64,000 nt of DNA from Hyphomicrobiales bacterium (GCA_900473415.1 UCLR01000047.1:99822-163821), one strand, 5' to 3'. Counted from the stretch's first letter, positions 37,322 to 46,328 are shown. Notes: generated by a model from the sequence alone, not told the origin. A program made the numbers and translations.

Positions 37322-38581
37322 ATGACCAAATCGAGCGAACGCCTTTCCCTCCCGAAGGACCGGATCAAGGTTCTGTTGCTGGAGGGTATCAACGATTCCG
37401 CGGTCGAACTGCTGCAGCAGGCGGGTTACGGCAATCTTGAGCGGCTGCCCAAGGCGCTGGATCAGGATGCGCTGCTGAAGGCTATTCCTGGCGTGCATGT
37501 GCTCGGCATCCGCTCGCGCACGCAGCTCACGCCGGAGGTCTTCGCCGCGGCCGATCGGCTTTTCGCCGTCGGCTGCTTCTCGGTCGGCACCAACCAGGTG
37601 GATCTGGGGGCGGCGCGTCATCGCGGCGTGCCGGTCTTCAACGCGCCCTTCTCGAACACGCGCAGCGTCGCCGAACTGACCATCGGCGAGATCGTGATGC
37701 TGCTGCGCCGGATTCCGGACCGTTCGCGCTCGGCCCATCAGGGCGGCTGGGACAAATCCGCCAACGGCTCCTTCGAGGTGCGCGGCAAGACGCTCGGCAT
37801 CATCGGCTACGGCAATATCGGCAGCCAGCTCTCGACGCTCGCCGAGGCGATGGGCATGCGCGTGATCTATTACGATCACACCGACCGGCTGCGCCACGGC
37901 AATACTGAGCCGACGAAGAGCCTCAACGCGCTGCTTGGCGCCGCCGATATCGTCTCGCTGCATGTGCCGGAGACGCCGGACACGGCCGGCATGATCGGCG
38001 CGGCCCAGATCGCGAAGATGAAGAAGGGCGCCTATCTCATCAATAATTCGCGCGGCACGGTGGTCGACCTCGACGCGGTGGCGGCGGCGCTGAAGAGCGG
38101 TCATCTCGCAGGCGCGGCGGTCGATGTCTTCCCGGTCGAGCCCGCTTCCAATGCCGAGCGCTTCGTCTCGCCGCTGCAGGGACTGCCGAACGTCATCCTG
38201 ACGCCCCATATCGGCGGTTCGACCGAGGAGGCGCAGGAGCGCATCGGTGCCGAGGTCGCGCGCAAGCTCGTCGACTATTCCGATGTCGGCTCGACGGTGG
38301 GCGCCGTGAATTTCCCGCAGGTGCAACTCGCGGCGCGCGCCGTCGGCACGCGCTTCATCCATGTCCAGCGCAACGTGCCGGGCATGCTGCGCCGCCTCAA
38401 CGACGTCTTCGCCAACCGCCAGGTCAACATCGCCGCGCAGAACTACCAGACCGACGGCGAGGTCGGCTATGTCGTGATGGAAGCGGACAAGGTCTCATCC
38501 GTCGAGGCGACCGACATCCTGCGGGAGATCCGCGCGCTCGACGGCACGATCCGCGCCAGGCTGCTCTACCAGCGCGACTGA
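37322..38581 (+). CDS. serA: D-3-phosphoglycerate dehydrogenase, E. coli-type with ACT domain
   Basis: First enzyme of serine synthesis, oxidising 3-phosphoglycerate with NAD+. The 419-residue product has the NAD motif GIIGYGNIGSQL (about 160-171), catalytic segments SRG (INNSRGTVV) and ILTPHIGGSTEEAQ, and a C-terminal ACT domain (RFIHVQRNVPGMLRRLNDVF) for serine feedback. The short architecture matches the E. coli-type enzyme rather than the 530-residue type. Confidence 0.92.
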   Translation: MTKSSERLSLPKDRIKVLLLEGINDSAVELLQQAGYGNLERLPKALDQDALLKAIPGVHVLGIRSRTQLTPEVFAAADRLFAVGCFSVGTNQVDLGAARHRGVPVFNAPFSNTRSVAELTIGEIVMLLRRIPDRSRSAHQGGWDKSANGSFEVRGKTLGIIGYGNIGSQLSTLAEAMGMRVIYYDHTDRLRHGNTEPTKSLNALLGAADIVSLHVPETPDTAGMIGAAQIAKMKKGAYLINNSRGTVVDLDAVAAALKSGHLAGAAVDVFPVEPASNAERFVSPLQGLPNVILTPHIGGSTEEAQERIGAEVARKLVDYSDVGSTVGAVNFPQVQLAARAVGTRFIHVQRNVPGMLRRLNDVFANRQVNIAAQNYQTDGEVGYVVMEADKVSSVEATDILREIRALDGTIRARLLYQRD

Positions 38582-38588
38582 GCAGGCC

Positions 38589-38777
38589 TCAGTTCCTGCG
38601 ATCCTTGGCGGCGCCGGGCTTGACCGGCGTCTCCATGGCAACGGGATCGCTCGCGGGAAACGTGTCCTTCAGCGCCCGGTTGAGCAGCGCATCCTTGCCC
38701 TGCTCGCGCTCGGCCTTGCGCTGCTCCTTCTGCTCCTTGCGCAAACTTTCCTTCGCCGGGTTGTGGCTCGGATGCAT
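38589..38777 (-). CDS. Small basic/charged protein with TFPASDP motif
   Basis: 62 residues: a Lys/Glu/Arg-rich helical N-terminal half (RKEQKEQRKAEREQGKDA), then RALKDTFPASDPVAMETP. The TFPASDP stretch recurs in many small alphaproteobacterial proteins of unknown function. GGAGGGAG lies just before the ATG at 38777, a strong ribosome-binding site, so the gene is very likely real although its frame is open far upstream. It converges on serA with a 7-base gap. Confidence 0.75.
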   Translation of the reverse strand: MHPSHNPAKESLRKEQKEQRKAEREQGKDALLNRALKDTFPASDPVAMETPVKPGAAKDRRN

Positions 38778-38969
38778 TGTGGCTCCCTCCAGCTTGAAAA
38801 CGAAGCTCTCGGGCAAACAACGCGGGTGGCTCGCGCCCGTTCCGTCAGAACGCCAGCGCAAGCGCGCCATGACGATGCGGCGGCGCCTCTGGAACGCAGC
38901 GGGGAACCTTCCCATCTGGTGAAGTCCCGCCTCCCGCGCTTCTCCGGCGCCAGCCCTTGAGGATCCGAC

Positions 38970-39959
38970 ATGGTCGCGATCTCCGTTCTCGATCTCGTCC
39001 CCGTCGTCGAAGGGGAGGGGCCGCGTCAGGCGCTGCTGAAATCGATCGATCTGATCCGCCATGCCGAGAAGCTCGGCTTCACGCGCTACTGGGTGGCCGA
39101 GCACCACAACATGGTCGGCATCGCCAGCGCCGCGACCTCGGTCGTGATCGGCCAGCTCGCCGCCGCGACCAGCACGATCCGGGTCGGCGCCGGCGGCATC
39201 ATGCTGCCGAACCATGCGCCGCTCGTCATCGCCGAGCAGTTCGGAACGCTGGATGCGCTCTTTCCGGGCCGCATCGATCTCGGCCTCGGCCGCGCGCCCG
39301 GCACCGACCAGCTGACGCTCAGGGCGCTTCGCCGCAGCCCCATGTCGTCCGACAGCTTCCCGCAGGACGTGCTGGAATTGCAGGCGCTGCTTGCGCCTGC
39401 CGGTCCGAACCAGGCGATCCGCGCCGTGCCGGGCGAGGGCTCGAACGTGCCGCTCTGGATCCTGGGGTCGAGCCTGTTTGGCGCGCAGCTCGCGGCCGAA
39501 CTCGGGCTGCCCTACAGCTTCGCCTCGCATTTCGCGCCGGATGCGCTGATGCAGGCGCTCGCGGTCTATCGCGACCGCTTCAAGCCTTCCGAGCAACTCG
39601 CGACCTCCTATGCCATGCCGGGCATCAATGTCGTCGCGGCGGAGACGGATGAGGAGGCGCAGTATCTCGCGAGCTCGCTGCAGCAGCGCTTTGTCGGGAT
39701 GGTGCGCGGCGCCCGCGGCAAGCTGCAGCCGCCGATCGCGGATATGGAGAGCTACTGGACGCCGGCCGAGAAAGGCCATGTCCGGCAGATGCTGCGCTAC
39801 GCCTTCATCGGCTCGCCCGAGACATTGAAGCGCAGCCTTGGCGAGTTCGTGCGCGACACTGGCGCCGACGAGATCATGGTCACTGCGCCGATCTACGATC
39901 ACGAGAAGCGCAAGCGTTCCTACGAGCTCGTCGCGGGCATCGCCGCCGATCTGAGCTAG
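38970..39959 (+). CDS. LLM-class flavin-dependent oxidoreductase
   Basis: 329-residue luciferase-like monooxygenase, FMN or F420 type, TIM barrel. It shows the family blocks FTRYWVAEHHNMVGIAS, IRVGAGGIMLPNHAPL and GRIDLGLGRAPGTD. TTGAGGATCC precedes the ATG at 38970. It is divergent from the small TFPASDP gene and followed by a palindromic repeat. The substrate is unknown. Confidence 0.92.
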   Translation: MVAISVLDLVPVVEGEGPRQALLKSIDLIRHAEKLGFTRYWVAEHHNMVGIASAATSVVIGQLAAATSTIRVGAGGIMLPNHAPLVIAEQFGTLDALFPGRIDLGLGRAPGTDQLTLRALRRSPMSSDSFPQDVLELQALLAPAGPNQAIRAVPGEGSNVPLWILGSSLFGAQLAAELGLPYSFASHFAPDALMQALAVYRDRFKPSEQLATSYAMPGINVVAAETDEEAQYLASSLQQRFVGMVRGARGKLQPPIADMESYWTPAEKGHVRQMLRYAFIGSPETLKRSLGEFVRDTGADEIMVTAPIYDHEKRKRSYELVAGIAADLS

Positions 39960-39990
39960 GCTCGATGGCCGTATTATTCGCGGACCCTGC

Positions 39991-40064
39991 CGTCATGCTC
40001 GGGCTTGACCCGAGCATCCCCTGATGAGAGGGACTGCAGCGTCTTCCCGCCCTGAGATTCTCGG
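39991..40064. repeat. Intergenic palindromic element (CGTCAT-type family, partial)
   Basis: CGTCATGCTCGGGCTTGA at 39991 with the self-pairing arm CCCGAGCATC, and a degenerate right end GAGATTCTCGG near 40064. It lies between the oxidoreductase and the Fur-type gene. Confidence 0.55.
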
Positions 40065-40121
40065 ACGGCCGCGGCGCGGCGTCGGAGAATTGCGGCTCAA
40101 AAGCGCTTCAGTATCGAGAAG

Positions 40122-40150
40122 CATTCGCATTAATATTGCAAATGCGAATG
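40122..40150. promoter_or_regulatory. Inverted repeat / Fur-box-like site upstream of the Fur-family gene
   Basis: CATTCGCATT (40122-40131) and AATGCGAATG (40141-40150) are a perfect 10-bp inverted repeat with a 9-base spacer in an unusually AT-rich stretch. The right arm runs into AATGCGAATGACTATTATC, which resembles classical Fur boxes. It lies 54 bases before the ATG, so autoregulation is likely. Confidence 0.55.
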
Positions 40151-40203
40151 ACTATTATCTATTGTCTTTTGCAATTGCGCGCGCGCATTGCTATGGGCTG
40201 GTC

Positions 40204-40653
40204 ATGACCGAAACCGATCGGCGTGTCGCCGTTTTCGAGACCCAGCTCAAGGGCGCCGGCCTGCGCATGACGCAGCAGAGGCGGCTGATCCTTCGCGTGC
40301 TGGCCGAGGCGGACGACCATCCCGACGCGAAGGGCATCTTTACCCGCGCGTTCGCTCATGATCCGACGCTGTCGCTCTCGACCGTCTACCGCACGATGAA
40401 GGTGCTGGAGTCGCAGGGGGCGATCGAGCGCCACGCCTTCGAGGACGGCATCTCGCGCTATGAGCACGCCCATCAGGAGCATCACGACCACCTGATCGAC
40501 ATCGATTCGGGCGAGGTGATCGAGTTCTCTTCCGACGCGATCGAGGAGCTGCAGCGGCGCATCGCCGCCGAGCTCGGCTATGAGCTCGTCCGCCACCGGC
40601 TGGAGCTCTACGGGCGCAAGAAGCAGCCGGCGCGCAAGGGCAGCCGGAAGTAG
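40204..40653 (+). CDS. Fur-family metal-responsive transcriptional regulator
   Basis: 149 residues: an N-terminal winged helix (GLRMTQQRRLILRVLAEADD, LSLSTVYRTMKVLESQGAI) and a dimerisation/metal domain (YEHAHQEHHDHLIDIDSGEV). The protein has no cysteine at all, so the structural zinc site of many Fur proteins is absent; His-rich metal sensing remains possible, as in Fur/Mur-type regulators. The ATG at 40204 is preferred; the frame is open to 40024. Which metal it senses is not determined. Confidence 0.9.
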   Translation: MTETDRRVAVFETQLKGAGLRMTQQRRLILRVLAEADDHPDAKGIFTRAFAHDPTLSLSTVYRTMKVLESQGAIERHAFEDGISRYEHAHQEHHDHLIDIDSGEVIEFSSDAIEELQRRIAAELGYELVRHRLELYGRKKQPARKGSRK

Positions 40654-40655
40654 CC

Positions 40656-41618
40656 TTAAGTTCCGAGTAGCGCGCTCATATCCGGGCCGACAGGCACGAT
40701 TCCGGTCGGATTGATGGTGCGGTGGCTCTCGTAATAATGGCCCTTGATATGGGCGACGTTCACCGTCCCGGCGACGCCTTCGACATGATAGAGGGTGCGC
40801 AGATAGGCCGAGAGCCGCGGATAATCGGCGATACGCCGGATGTTGCACTTGAAATGCCCGACATAGACCGGGTCGAAGCGGATCAGCGTGGTAAAGAGCC
40901 GCCAGTCCGCCTCGGTAATCCCGTCACCGGTCAGAAAGCGGCGGGAACCGAGCCGGTCGTCGAGCCAGTCCAGCGTCTCGAAGAGCGGCTTCACCGCTTC
41001 CTCGTAGGCTGACTGGGTGGTGGCGAAGCCTGCCTTGTAGACCCCGTTGTTGACGGTGCCGTAGATGCGCTCGTTCAGGGCGTCGATCTCGGGGCGCAGC
41101 GCCTCGGGATAGAAGTCACCCGGCTTGGCGCCGACGCCGTCGAAGGCCGAATTCAGCATTCGGATGATCTCGGAGGATTCGTTGCTGACGATCGTGCCGG
41201 CCTGCTTGTCCCACAGCACCGGCACGGTGACGCGGCCGGAATAATGCGGGTCGGCGCGGGTATAGACCTCGTGCAGGAAGCGCGCGCCGCCGAACGGGTC
41301 CGGCACCACGCCCTCGCCGGGCGTGAAGGTCCAGCCGTTCTCGGCCATCAGCCAGTGCACGACGGAGAGCGAGATCGCCTCCTCCAGCCCCTTGAGCCTG
41401 CGGAAGATCAGGGTGCGGTGCGCCCAGGGGCAGGCGAGCGAGACATAGAGATGGTAGCGGCCGGGCTCCGCCTTGAAGCCGGCCTTGCCGCTCGGGCCTG
41501 CCGAGCCGTCTGCCGTCACCCAGTTGCGGAAGGCGCTCTGCGAGCGGACGAAGCGCCCGCCGCTCTTGGTGGTGTCGTACCACTGGTCCTGCCAGCGCCC
41601 GTCGACCAGCAATCCCAT
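40656..41618 (-). CDS. Glutathionyl-hydroquinone reductase (omega-like GST, YqjG/ECM4 type)
   Basis: 320-residue Xi-class glutathione transferase that reduces glutathionyl-hydroquinones. The catalytic Cys lies in SLACPWAHRTLIFRRLKG, and the C-terminal YTVNNGVYKAGFA-like helix block (YGTVNNGVYKAGFATTQ) and GHFKCNIRRI are family hallmarks. It converges with the Fur gene with only 2 bases between stops. It could protect against quinones. Confidence 0.93.
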   Translation of the reverse strand: MGLLVDGRWQDQWYDTTKSGGRFVRSQSAFRNWVTADGSAGPSGKAGFKAEPGRYHLYVSLACPWAHRTLIFRRLKGLEEAISLSVVHWLMAENGWTFTPGEGVVPDPFGGARFLHEVYTRADPHYSGRVTVPVLWDKQAGTIVSNESSEIIRMLNSAFDGVGAKPGDFYPEALRPEIDALNERIYGTVNNGVYKAGFATTQSAYEEAVKPLFETLDWLDDRLGSRRFLTGDGITEADWRLFTTLIRFDPVYVGHFKCNIRRIADYPRLSAYLRTLYHVEGVAGTVNVAHIKGHYYESHRTINPTGIVPVGPDMSALLGT

Positions 41619-41631
41619 CGCGCTTCTCCGC

Positions 41632-41891
41632 TCAGCCGTCGATGATGTCGTCGTACTCAGGATGGCGGGCGACCCACTCCTTCAGGAAAGGGCAGCGGAT
41701 CACCGCCTTGCGGCCACTCACCCGGATCAGAGCAAAGACGCCCTTGGCCAGCCGCGAGCCGATGCCCTGGCCGGAGAGTTCCGAAGGCACCTCGGTATGG
41801 AGCAGGATGAGCCGGTTGCCGTCAGGCTGCCGCCGTCGAGCGCCAGCTCGAAACGATTCTGCTCGGGCTTCTCGACGACATCCATTCGCAT
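41632..41891 (-). pseudogene. Frameshifted GNAT-type acetyltransferase (YjdJ-like)
   Basis: A short acetyltransferase broken by an internal deletion. The 5' part, from ATG 41891, reads EKPEQNRFELALDGGS. The 3' part, in another frame, reads DGNRLILLHTEVPSELSGQG and continues through IRVSGRKAVIRCPFLKEWVARH to a TGA at 41632. The middle strand expected between the two parts is missing and the frames do not agree near 41815-41825. Its start overlaps the OpgG/D stop (TGATG), so it was once translationally coupled. A sequencing error alone would not explain the missing residues. Confidence 0.75.
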
Positions 41892-43558
41892 CACTCCTTA
41901 GGCGGTTGCGGCGCCGGCTGCGGCTCGGCTGGCGGCTGCTGGACCGGCTGCGGCGGCGGGGCCGGTGGCTCCTTCACCTCCGCGCGCCAGGGGTAGCTCC
42001 AGGTTTCGGTCAGCGTCTTGTTGCCACTCTTCAGGAAGGCGCGCATCTCGGCCGTCTGGCCGGGCTCGACCACGACGTCGATGAAGGCGCGGAAGCCGTC
42101 CGTCTTCCGGTTCGGCACGATGAAGGCCCGGTCGATCCGGCCATAGGCGATCGAGGGCACGATCTCGACCTTCTCCGGCTGCTTCAGATGGTAGTCGAGG
42201 TCGCCGCCGGCGAAATCGACGATGAAGCGGCGGGCGCCGTCCGTCACCGGCTCGCCGGAGCCGAGAGCCTTCGGCTTCGCCTGATAGGTGTTGATCACCC
42301 GCCCGCCCGGATGGAGGTCGGTCGAGTCGAGCATGGCGGTGAGCTTGTAGGCGAAGGAGAATTCGCGGCCGGGTTCGAGCGGCGTCTTCGGCGCCCAGAA
42401 GGCGGCGATGTTGTCGTTGGTCTCGTCGGTGGTCGCCATCTCGATCAGCTCGACGACGCCCTCGCCCCACTCGCCCTGCGGCTCGACCCAGTAGGAGGGC
42501 CGCAGTTCATAGGTGAGGTCGAGGTCCTGATAGTGCTCGAAGATGCGGTCGCGCTGCATCAGGCCAAAACCGCGGACATTGCGCTCGACGAAGGAGGAGA
42601 CCGCCTGCTGGCGCGGGTTGCGCAGCGGGCGCCAGATCCACTCGCCGCTGCCCGAATGGATCATCAGCCCATCGGAATCGTGCAGCTCCATGCGGTAGTC
42701 GTCGAAGGTGCGGCGGTCGTTCTCGCCGGTCAGGAACATCGAGGTCAGCGGCGCGAGGCCGAATTTCTCGATCGGCTTGCGCGGGAACAGGGTGGCCGAG
42801 ACGTCGACGACCGTGTCCAGGTCCGGATAGATCGTGAAGCGATAGGCGCCGGTGACGGAGGGCGAATCGAGCAGGGCGTTGACGACGATGCGCTCGGCAT
42901 CGGCGACCGGTGCCTCGACCCAGAACTCACGGAAAACCGGGAACTCCTCGCTGTCGGTGCCGCTGCCCAGCGCGAGCCCGCGCGCCGAGAGGCCATAGCG
43001 CTGGCCGCGGCCGAGCACGCGGAAATAGCTCGCGCCGATGAAGGAGATCAGCTCGTCGAGGACGCGCGGGTCATTGAGCGGATAATGCAGGCGGAAGCCG
43101 GCGAAGCCGAGATTGACCGGCAGCGGCTTCTCGAACTTCACCTTGCCGTAGTCGAACAGGTTCGCCGCATAGGGTACCGGGGTCGGGACGCCGTCGCGCA
43201 CGACGTTCACCGTCACGGGCCGGTGAAACAGGAAGCCCGGGTGGAACATCTGCATGCGGAAGGGCGAGCCGTTCTGGGCCAGGAACGCGCGCTCCGGCCG
43301 GAAGCGGATGTCGCGCCAGGCATCGAAATCGAGCTTCGTCAGAACCTCGGGCGAGGCCGGTGCCGGCTCATAGGGAAGAGCGGCGATCTCGCGGGCCTTG
43401 CGCTGCACGTCCTCGAAGCCGAAGCGCGGCTGCGGCGGCGCGTTCTGGGGCTGAGGCTGGGCTGGAGGCTGCTGCGCGAGCAGGACGGAGGGCGCGACTG
43501 AGAGGCTGAGCGCGGCTGCCAGTCCGCCCAGAACCCGGCGGCGATCTGTCGTGGTCAT
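41891..43558 (-). CDS. Periplasmic glucan biosynthesis protein (OpgG/OpgD family)
   Basis: 555-residue MdoG/OpgG-type protein for osmoregulated periplasmic glucans. It begins with a Tat signal (DRRRVLGGLAAALSLS), which is characteristic of OpgD, whereas OpgG usually has a Sec signal. The beta-sandwich domain shows FDAWRDIRFRPERAFL, FREFWVEAP, YPDLDTVVDVSATLF and ELRPSYWVEPQGEWGEG. The C terminus carries a Pro/Gln-rich tail. No opgH lies next to it. The former GNAT gene overlaps its stop. Confidence 0.92.
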   Translation of the reverse strand: MTTTDRRRVLGGLAAALSLSVAPSVLLAQQPPAQPQPQNAPPQPRFGFEDVQRKAREIAALPYEPAPASPEVLTKLDFDAWRDIRFRPERAFLAQNGSPFRMQMFHPGFLFHRPVTVNVVRDGVPTPVPYAANLFDYGKVKFEKPLPVNLGFAGFRLHYPLNDPRVLDELISFIGASYFRVLGRGQRYGLSARGLALGSGTDSEEFPVFREFWVEAPVADAERIVVNALLDSPSVTGAYRFTIYPDLDTVVDVSATLFPRKPIEKFGLAPLTSMFLTGENDRRTFDDYRMELHDSDGLMIHSGSGEWIWRPLRNPRQQAVSSFVERNVRGFGLMQRDRIFEHYQDLDLTYELRPSYWVEPQGEWGEGVVELIEMATTDETNDNIAAFWAPKTPLEPGREFSFAYKLTAMLDSTDLHPGGRVINTYQAKPKALGSGEPVTDGARRFIVDFAGGDLDYHLKQPEKVEIVPSIAYGRIDRAFIVPNRKTDGFRAFIDVVVEPGQTAEMRAFLKSGNKTLTETWSYPWRAEVKEPPAPPPQPVQQPPAEPQPAPQPPKE

Positions 43559-43828
43559 GCGTGATCCGTGTTCCCGTCGCGTCGGCTTCGCGAAATACGC
43601 GCAAGCGATGACTTAAGGCCATCAAATAGGGCTGGTCTAGGGCCGCCGCCATTGACGGGGGATGAAGATTTCGCAACCTTCGCGGTTGGCCGGATGCGGC
43701 CTGCCGCTCGCGCCCTCACGGGCAAGGTGAACGCATCCAGACTGTTCCCGTGTCCTGATCCCGATCGTTTCGTGGACGGATATCGGCAAGGCGAGCCCCG
43801 ATCCTCACCCGTCCGAGCGAAAAGGATC

Positions 43829-44395
43829 ATGACCATGCGGGATTTCCGCGACGCCAAGCTGATGGCCAAGAGTCTGCGTGCCGCGATGGACGCGAGGCAG
43901 GTGCCGCTCAGCCATTCCGAGACCCTCGAGATCGTGGCGCGCCAGTTCGGCTATGACGACTGGAACGTGCTGGCGGCGAAGATCGGCGAGACCGAATCCG
44001 AATCGTCCGCCGGCAAAGGAGAGGACGCCATCCGGCTGAAGCCGGGCATCCCTATCCTGCGCATCTTCGACGAGGCGAAGGCGAAGGAGTTCTATCTCGG
44101 CTTACTCGGCTTCGCCCTGGAGTGGGAGCATCGTTTCGCTCCCGACCTGCCGCTTTATATGCAGGTCTCGCGCTCCGGCCTGACGCTGCATCTCTCCGAG
44201 CATCACGGCGACGCCAGTCCCGGCTCGACCGTCTTCGTCTGGATGGATGGCATCGACGCCTATCGCGCCGAGCTGATCGGCAAGCACTATTCCTATTCGC
44301 GCCCCGGCATCCATGAGGACGGACCGGGCGGGCGCACGCTCGAAGTGCCGGACCCGTTCGGCAACAGAATCCGCTTCTGCGAGAAGCGCAGCTAA
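43829..44395 (+). CDS. Glyoxalase-superfamily N domain fused to a VOC domain
   Basis: 188 residues in two parts. Residues 1-55 match the glyoxalase-superfamily helical N domain (DAKLMAKSLRAAMDARQVPL, HSETLEIVARQFGYDDWNVL). Residues 70-186 form a VOC domain like bleomycin-resistance proteins (ILRIFDEAKAKEFYLGLLGF, VPDPFGNRIRFCE). AAAAGGATC before the ATG at 43829 sets the start. It is divergent from the glucan gene with 270 bases between. It may bind or modify a toxic small molecule; unproven. Confidence 0.86.
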   Translation: MTMRDFRDAKLMAKSLRAAMDARQVPLSHSETLEIVARQFGYDDWNVLAAKIGETESESSAGKGEDAIRLKPGIPILRIFDEAKAKEFYLGLLGFALEWEHRFAPDLPLYMQVSRSGLTLHLSEHHGDASPGSTVFVWMDGIDAYRAELIGKHYSYSRPGIHEDGPGGRTLEVPDPFGNRIRFCEKRS

Positions 44396-44955
44396 GCTCA
44401 GAGCCGGCGCAGCTTTTTCGGCCTTTTTCTGCTGCGGATCGGCCATGCAAAAAAATGCGGCTCCGGGCTCACAAAACACTTGTGGTCCGGGGTCGCTATC
44501 CGTATATCGCGTTCACCCAATTCGCACGTGCCTGTGGCCGCGTGCTGGTCGGTGGGCATCCGGACAAGAGGCCGGACAGCCGCCAGGGGTTGGAAGACGG
44601 ATGGAGGGGATGGACATCCCTCAAATCACGCTTCCCAGTCTCCGCAAGGAGATTGTTCCCCGACACAGACCGGCAGCCGGAGGCAAAACCGGCGAACCCC
44701 GAATCTCCACGGGGGACGCAGCTTAAAGCAACGACGGAGCGGGCTTTTTTGGTCTCGTTGGCTTTCCACAGGTCAACACCGAAGAGGCTTGTCCTTCATT
44801 GCCGGCCGTGCGGGGTCTTCCCCAATCGAACGGTGTTTCGGGTCCGGACGGCTCGTCCGCTGTAGCAGGCGTCTCCACAGCGCCTTGCGAACGCGACGAT
44901 TTATCCGGCGATACATCGCATCGACGCCGCTTGCGTCGTAGGGGAGTCGCGTCTC
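44396..44955 (+). promoter_or_regulatory. Long structured 5' leader of the ornithine decarboxylase gene
   Basis: 560 gene-free bases before odc with a series of local stems: GAGGGGATG/CATCCCTC (44604-44622), TCTCC-GCAA-GGAGA with a GNRA tetraloop (44639-44652), GCCGG/CCGGC (44675-44692) and CCCCG/CGGGG (44697-44714). A T6 run follows at 44745-44750. Corbino and co-workers described a speF leader RNA motif upstream of alphaproteobacterial ornithine decarboxylase genes; this may be that motif, but I cannot check the consensus. An ATG at 44455 opens a possible leader ORF. The first 40 bases may hold a weak terminator of the VOC gene. Confidence 0.45.
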
Positions 44956-46101
44956 ATGACCGACCGTATCCGTGAGTTTCTTCGGGCCCGACGAGAGGAC
45001 GGTCCCTGCGTCGTCATCGACACCGATGTCGTGCGCGAGAACTACCATGCCTTCGCCCGTGCGCTGCCCGACACCCGCGTCTTCTACGCGGTGAAGGCGA
45101 ACCCGGCGCCGGAGGTGCTCGCGCTCCTGGCCAAGCTCGGCTCCTGCTTCGACTGCGCCTCGGTCGTCGAGATCGAGCTCGCGCTGGCGGCCGGCGCCAC
45201 GGCTGATCGCATCTCCTTCGGCAACACGATCAAGAAGGAGCGCGACGTCGTGCGCGCCATGGAGCTCGGCGTGCGCCTGTTCGCCGTCGACTGCGTGGCC
45301 GAGGTCGAGAAGGTTGCCCGTTCCGCCGAGAAGACCGGCACGAAGGACGCGCGCATCTTCTGCCGTATCCTCTGCGACGGCGCCGGCGCTGACTGGCCGC
45401 TCTCGCGCAAGTTCGGCTGCGTGCCCGAGATGGCCGCGGACGTGCTCGAGCACGGTCACCGCATGGGCCTCCTGGCCTATGGCATCTCGTTCCATGTCGG
45501 CTCGCAGCAGGCGAACGTCAACGCCTGGGATTCGGCCCTGGCCTCGGCCTCGGCGATCTTCAAGGAGTGCGCCACCCGTGGCATCTCGCTGTCGATGGTC
45601 AACCTCGGCGGCGGCTTCCCGGCGCGCTACCTGAAGCCGATACCGGGCGTGCCGTCCTATGGCGACGCGATCTTCCGGGCGCTGTCGAAGCACTTCGGCA
45701 ACCAGCTGCCCGAGACGATCATCGAGCCGGGCCGTGGCATGGTCGGCGAAGCCGGCCTGATCGAGGCCGAGGTCGTGCTGATCTCCAAGAAGGCCGAGTC
45801 GGACGAGGTCCGCTGGGTCTATCTCGACATCGGCAAGTTCAACGGCCTGGCCGAGACGATGGACGAGGCGATCCGCTACCCAATCCGCACCGTGCGCGAT
45901 GGCGACGCGACCGTGCCTTGCGTGCTCGCCGGTCCGACCTGCGACTCGGTCGACGTCATGTACGAGAAGACCCCGTACATGCTGCCCTTCTCGCTGGAGA
46001 TCGGCGACAAGGTGCTGATCGAGGGCACGGGCGCCTATACGACGACCTACTCGGCCGTCGCCTTCAACGGCTTCCCGCCGCTGAAGCAGTACGTCATCTG
46101 A
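44956..46101 (+). CDS. Ornithine (lysine/ornithine) decarboxylase, fold-III PLP type
   Basis: Makes putrescine from ornithine, the entry step of polyamine synthesis. The 381-residue eukaryotic-like decarboxylase has the PLP lysine in VFYAVKANPAPEV, the phosphate-binding NLGGGFPARY, IIEPGRGMVGEAG, and the active-site Cys in GPTCDSVDVMYE. AGGGGAG precedes the ATG. It heads a polyamine locus: a GNAT gene and homospermidine synthase follow, fitting rhizobial homospermidine production from putrescine. Confidence 0.94.
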   Translation: MTDRIREFLRARREDGPCVVIDTDVVRENYHAFARALPDTRVFYAVKANPAPEVLALLAKLGSCFDCASVVEIELALAAGATADRISFGNTIKKERDVVRAMELGVRLFAVDCVAEVEKVARSAEKTGTKDARIFCRILCDGAGADWPLSRKFGCVPEMAADVLEHGHRMGLLAYGISFHVGSQQANVNAWDSALASASAIFKECATRGISLSMVNLGGGFPARYLKPIPGVPSYGDAIFRALSKHFGNQLPETIIEPGRGMVGEAGLIEAEVVLISKKAESDEVRWVYLDIGKFNGLAETMDEAIRYPIRTVRDGDATVPCVLAGPTCDSVDVMYEKTPYMLPFSLEIGDKVLIEGTGAYTTTYSAVAFNGFPPLKQYVI

Positions 46102-46105
46102 CGCC

Positions 46106-46130
46106 GGAGGGAGCCAGGCTCCCTCCTTAT
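46106..46130 (+). terminator. Stem-loop directly after ornithine decarboxylase
   Basis: GGAGGGAGCC and GGCTCCCTCC form a near-perfect palindromic stem 4 bases after the stop, followed by TTAT. The weak T-tract suggests attenuation or mRNA 3'-end protection rather than complete termination. Confidence 0.6.
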
Positions 46131-46328
46131 CAATCGGGTCCGGCGAAGCGCCCTGTCGCAAGGCAGGCTGCCCGGCAAAACCGGGCGGAGCGTCCGCGTC
46201 TCCAGAACGGAGCGCGCGGGCGTGGCTCCCGCCGGACCCCCTTCCACACAACCCATCCGCTTGTGGCCGCGTCCGCGCGGCGCCGGGAAGGTCCGCGAGG
46301 AAGCGGGCGCTCCGGCAGGAGGTGCGTC

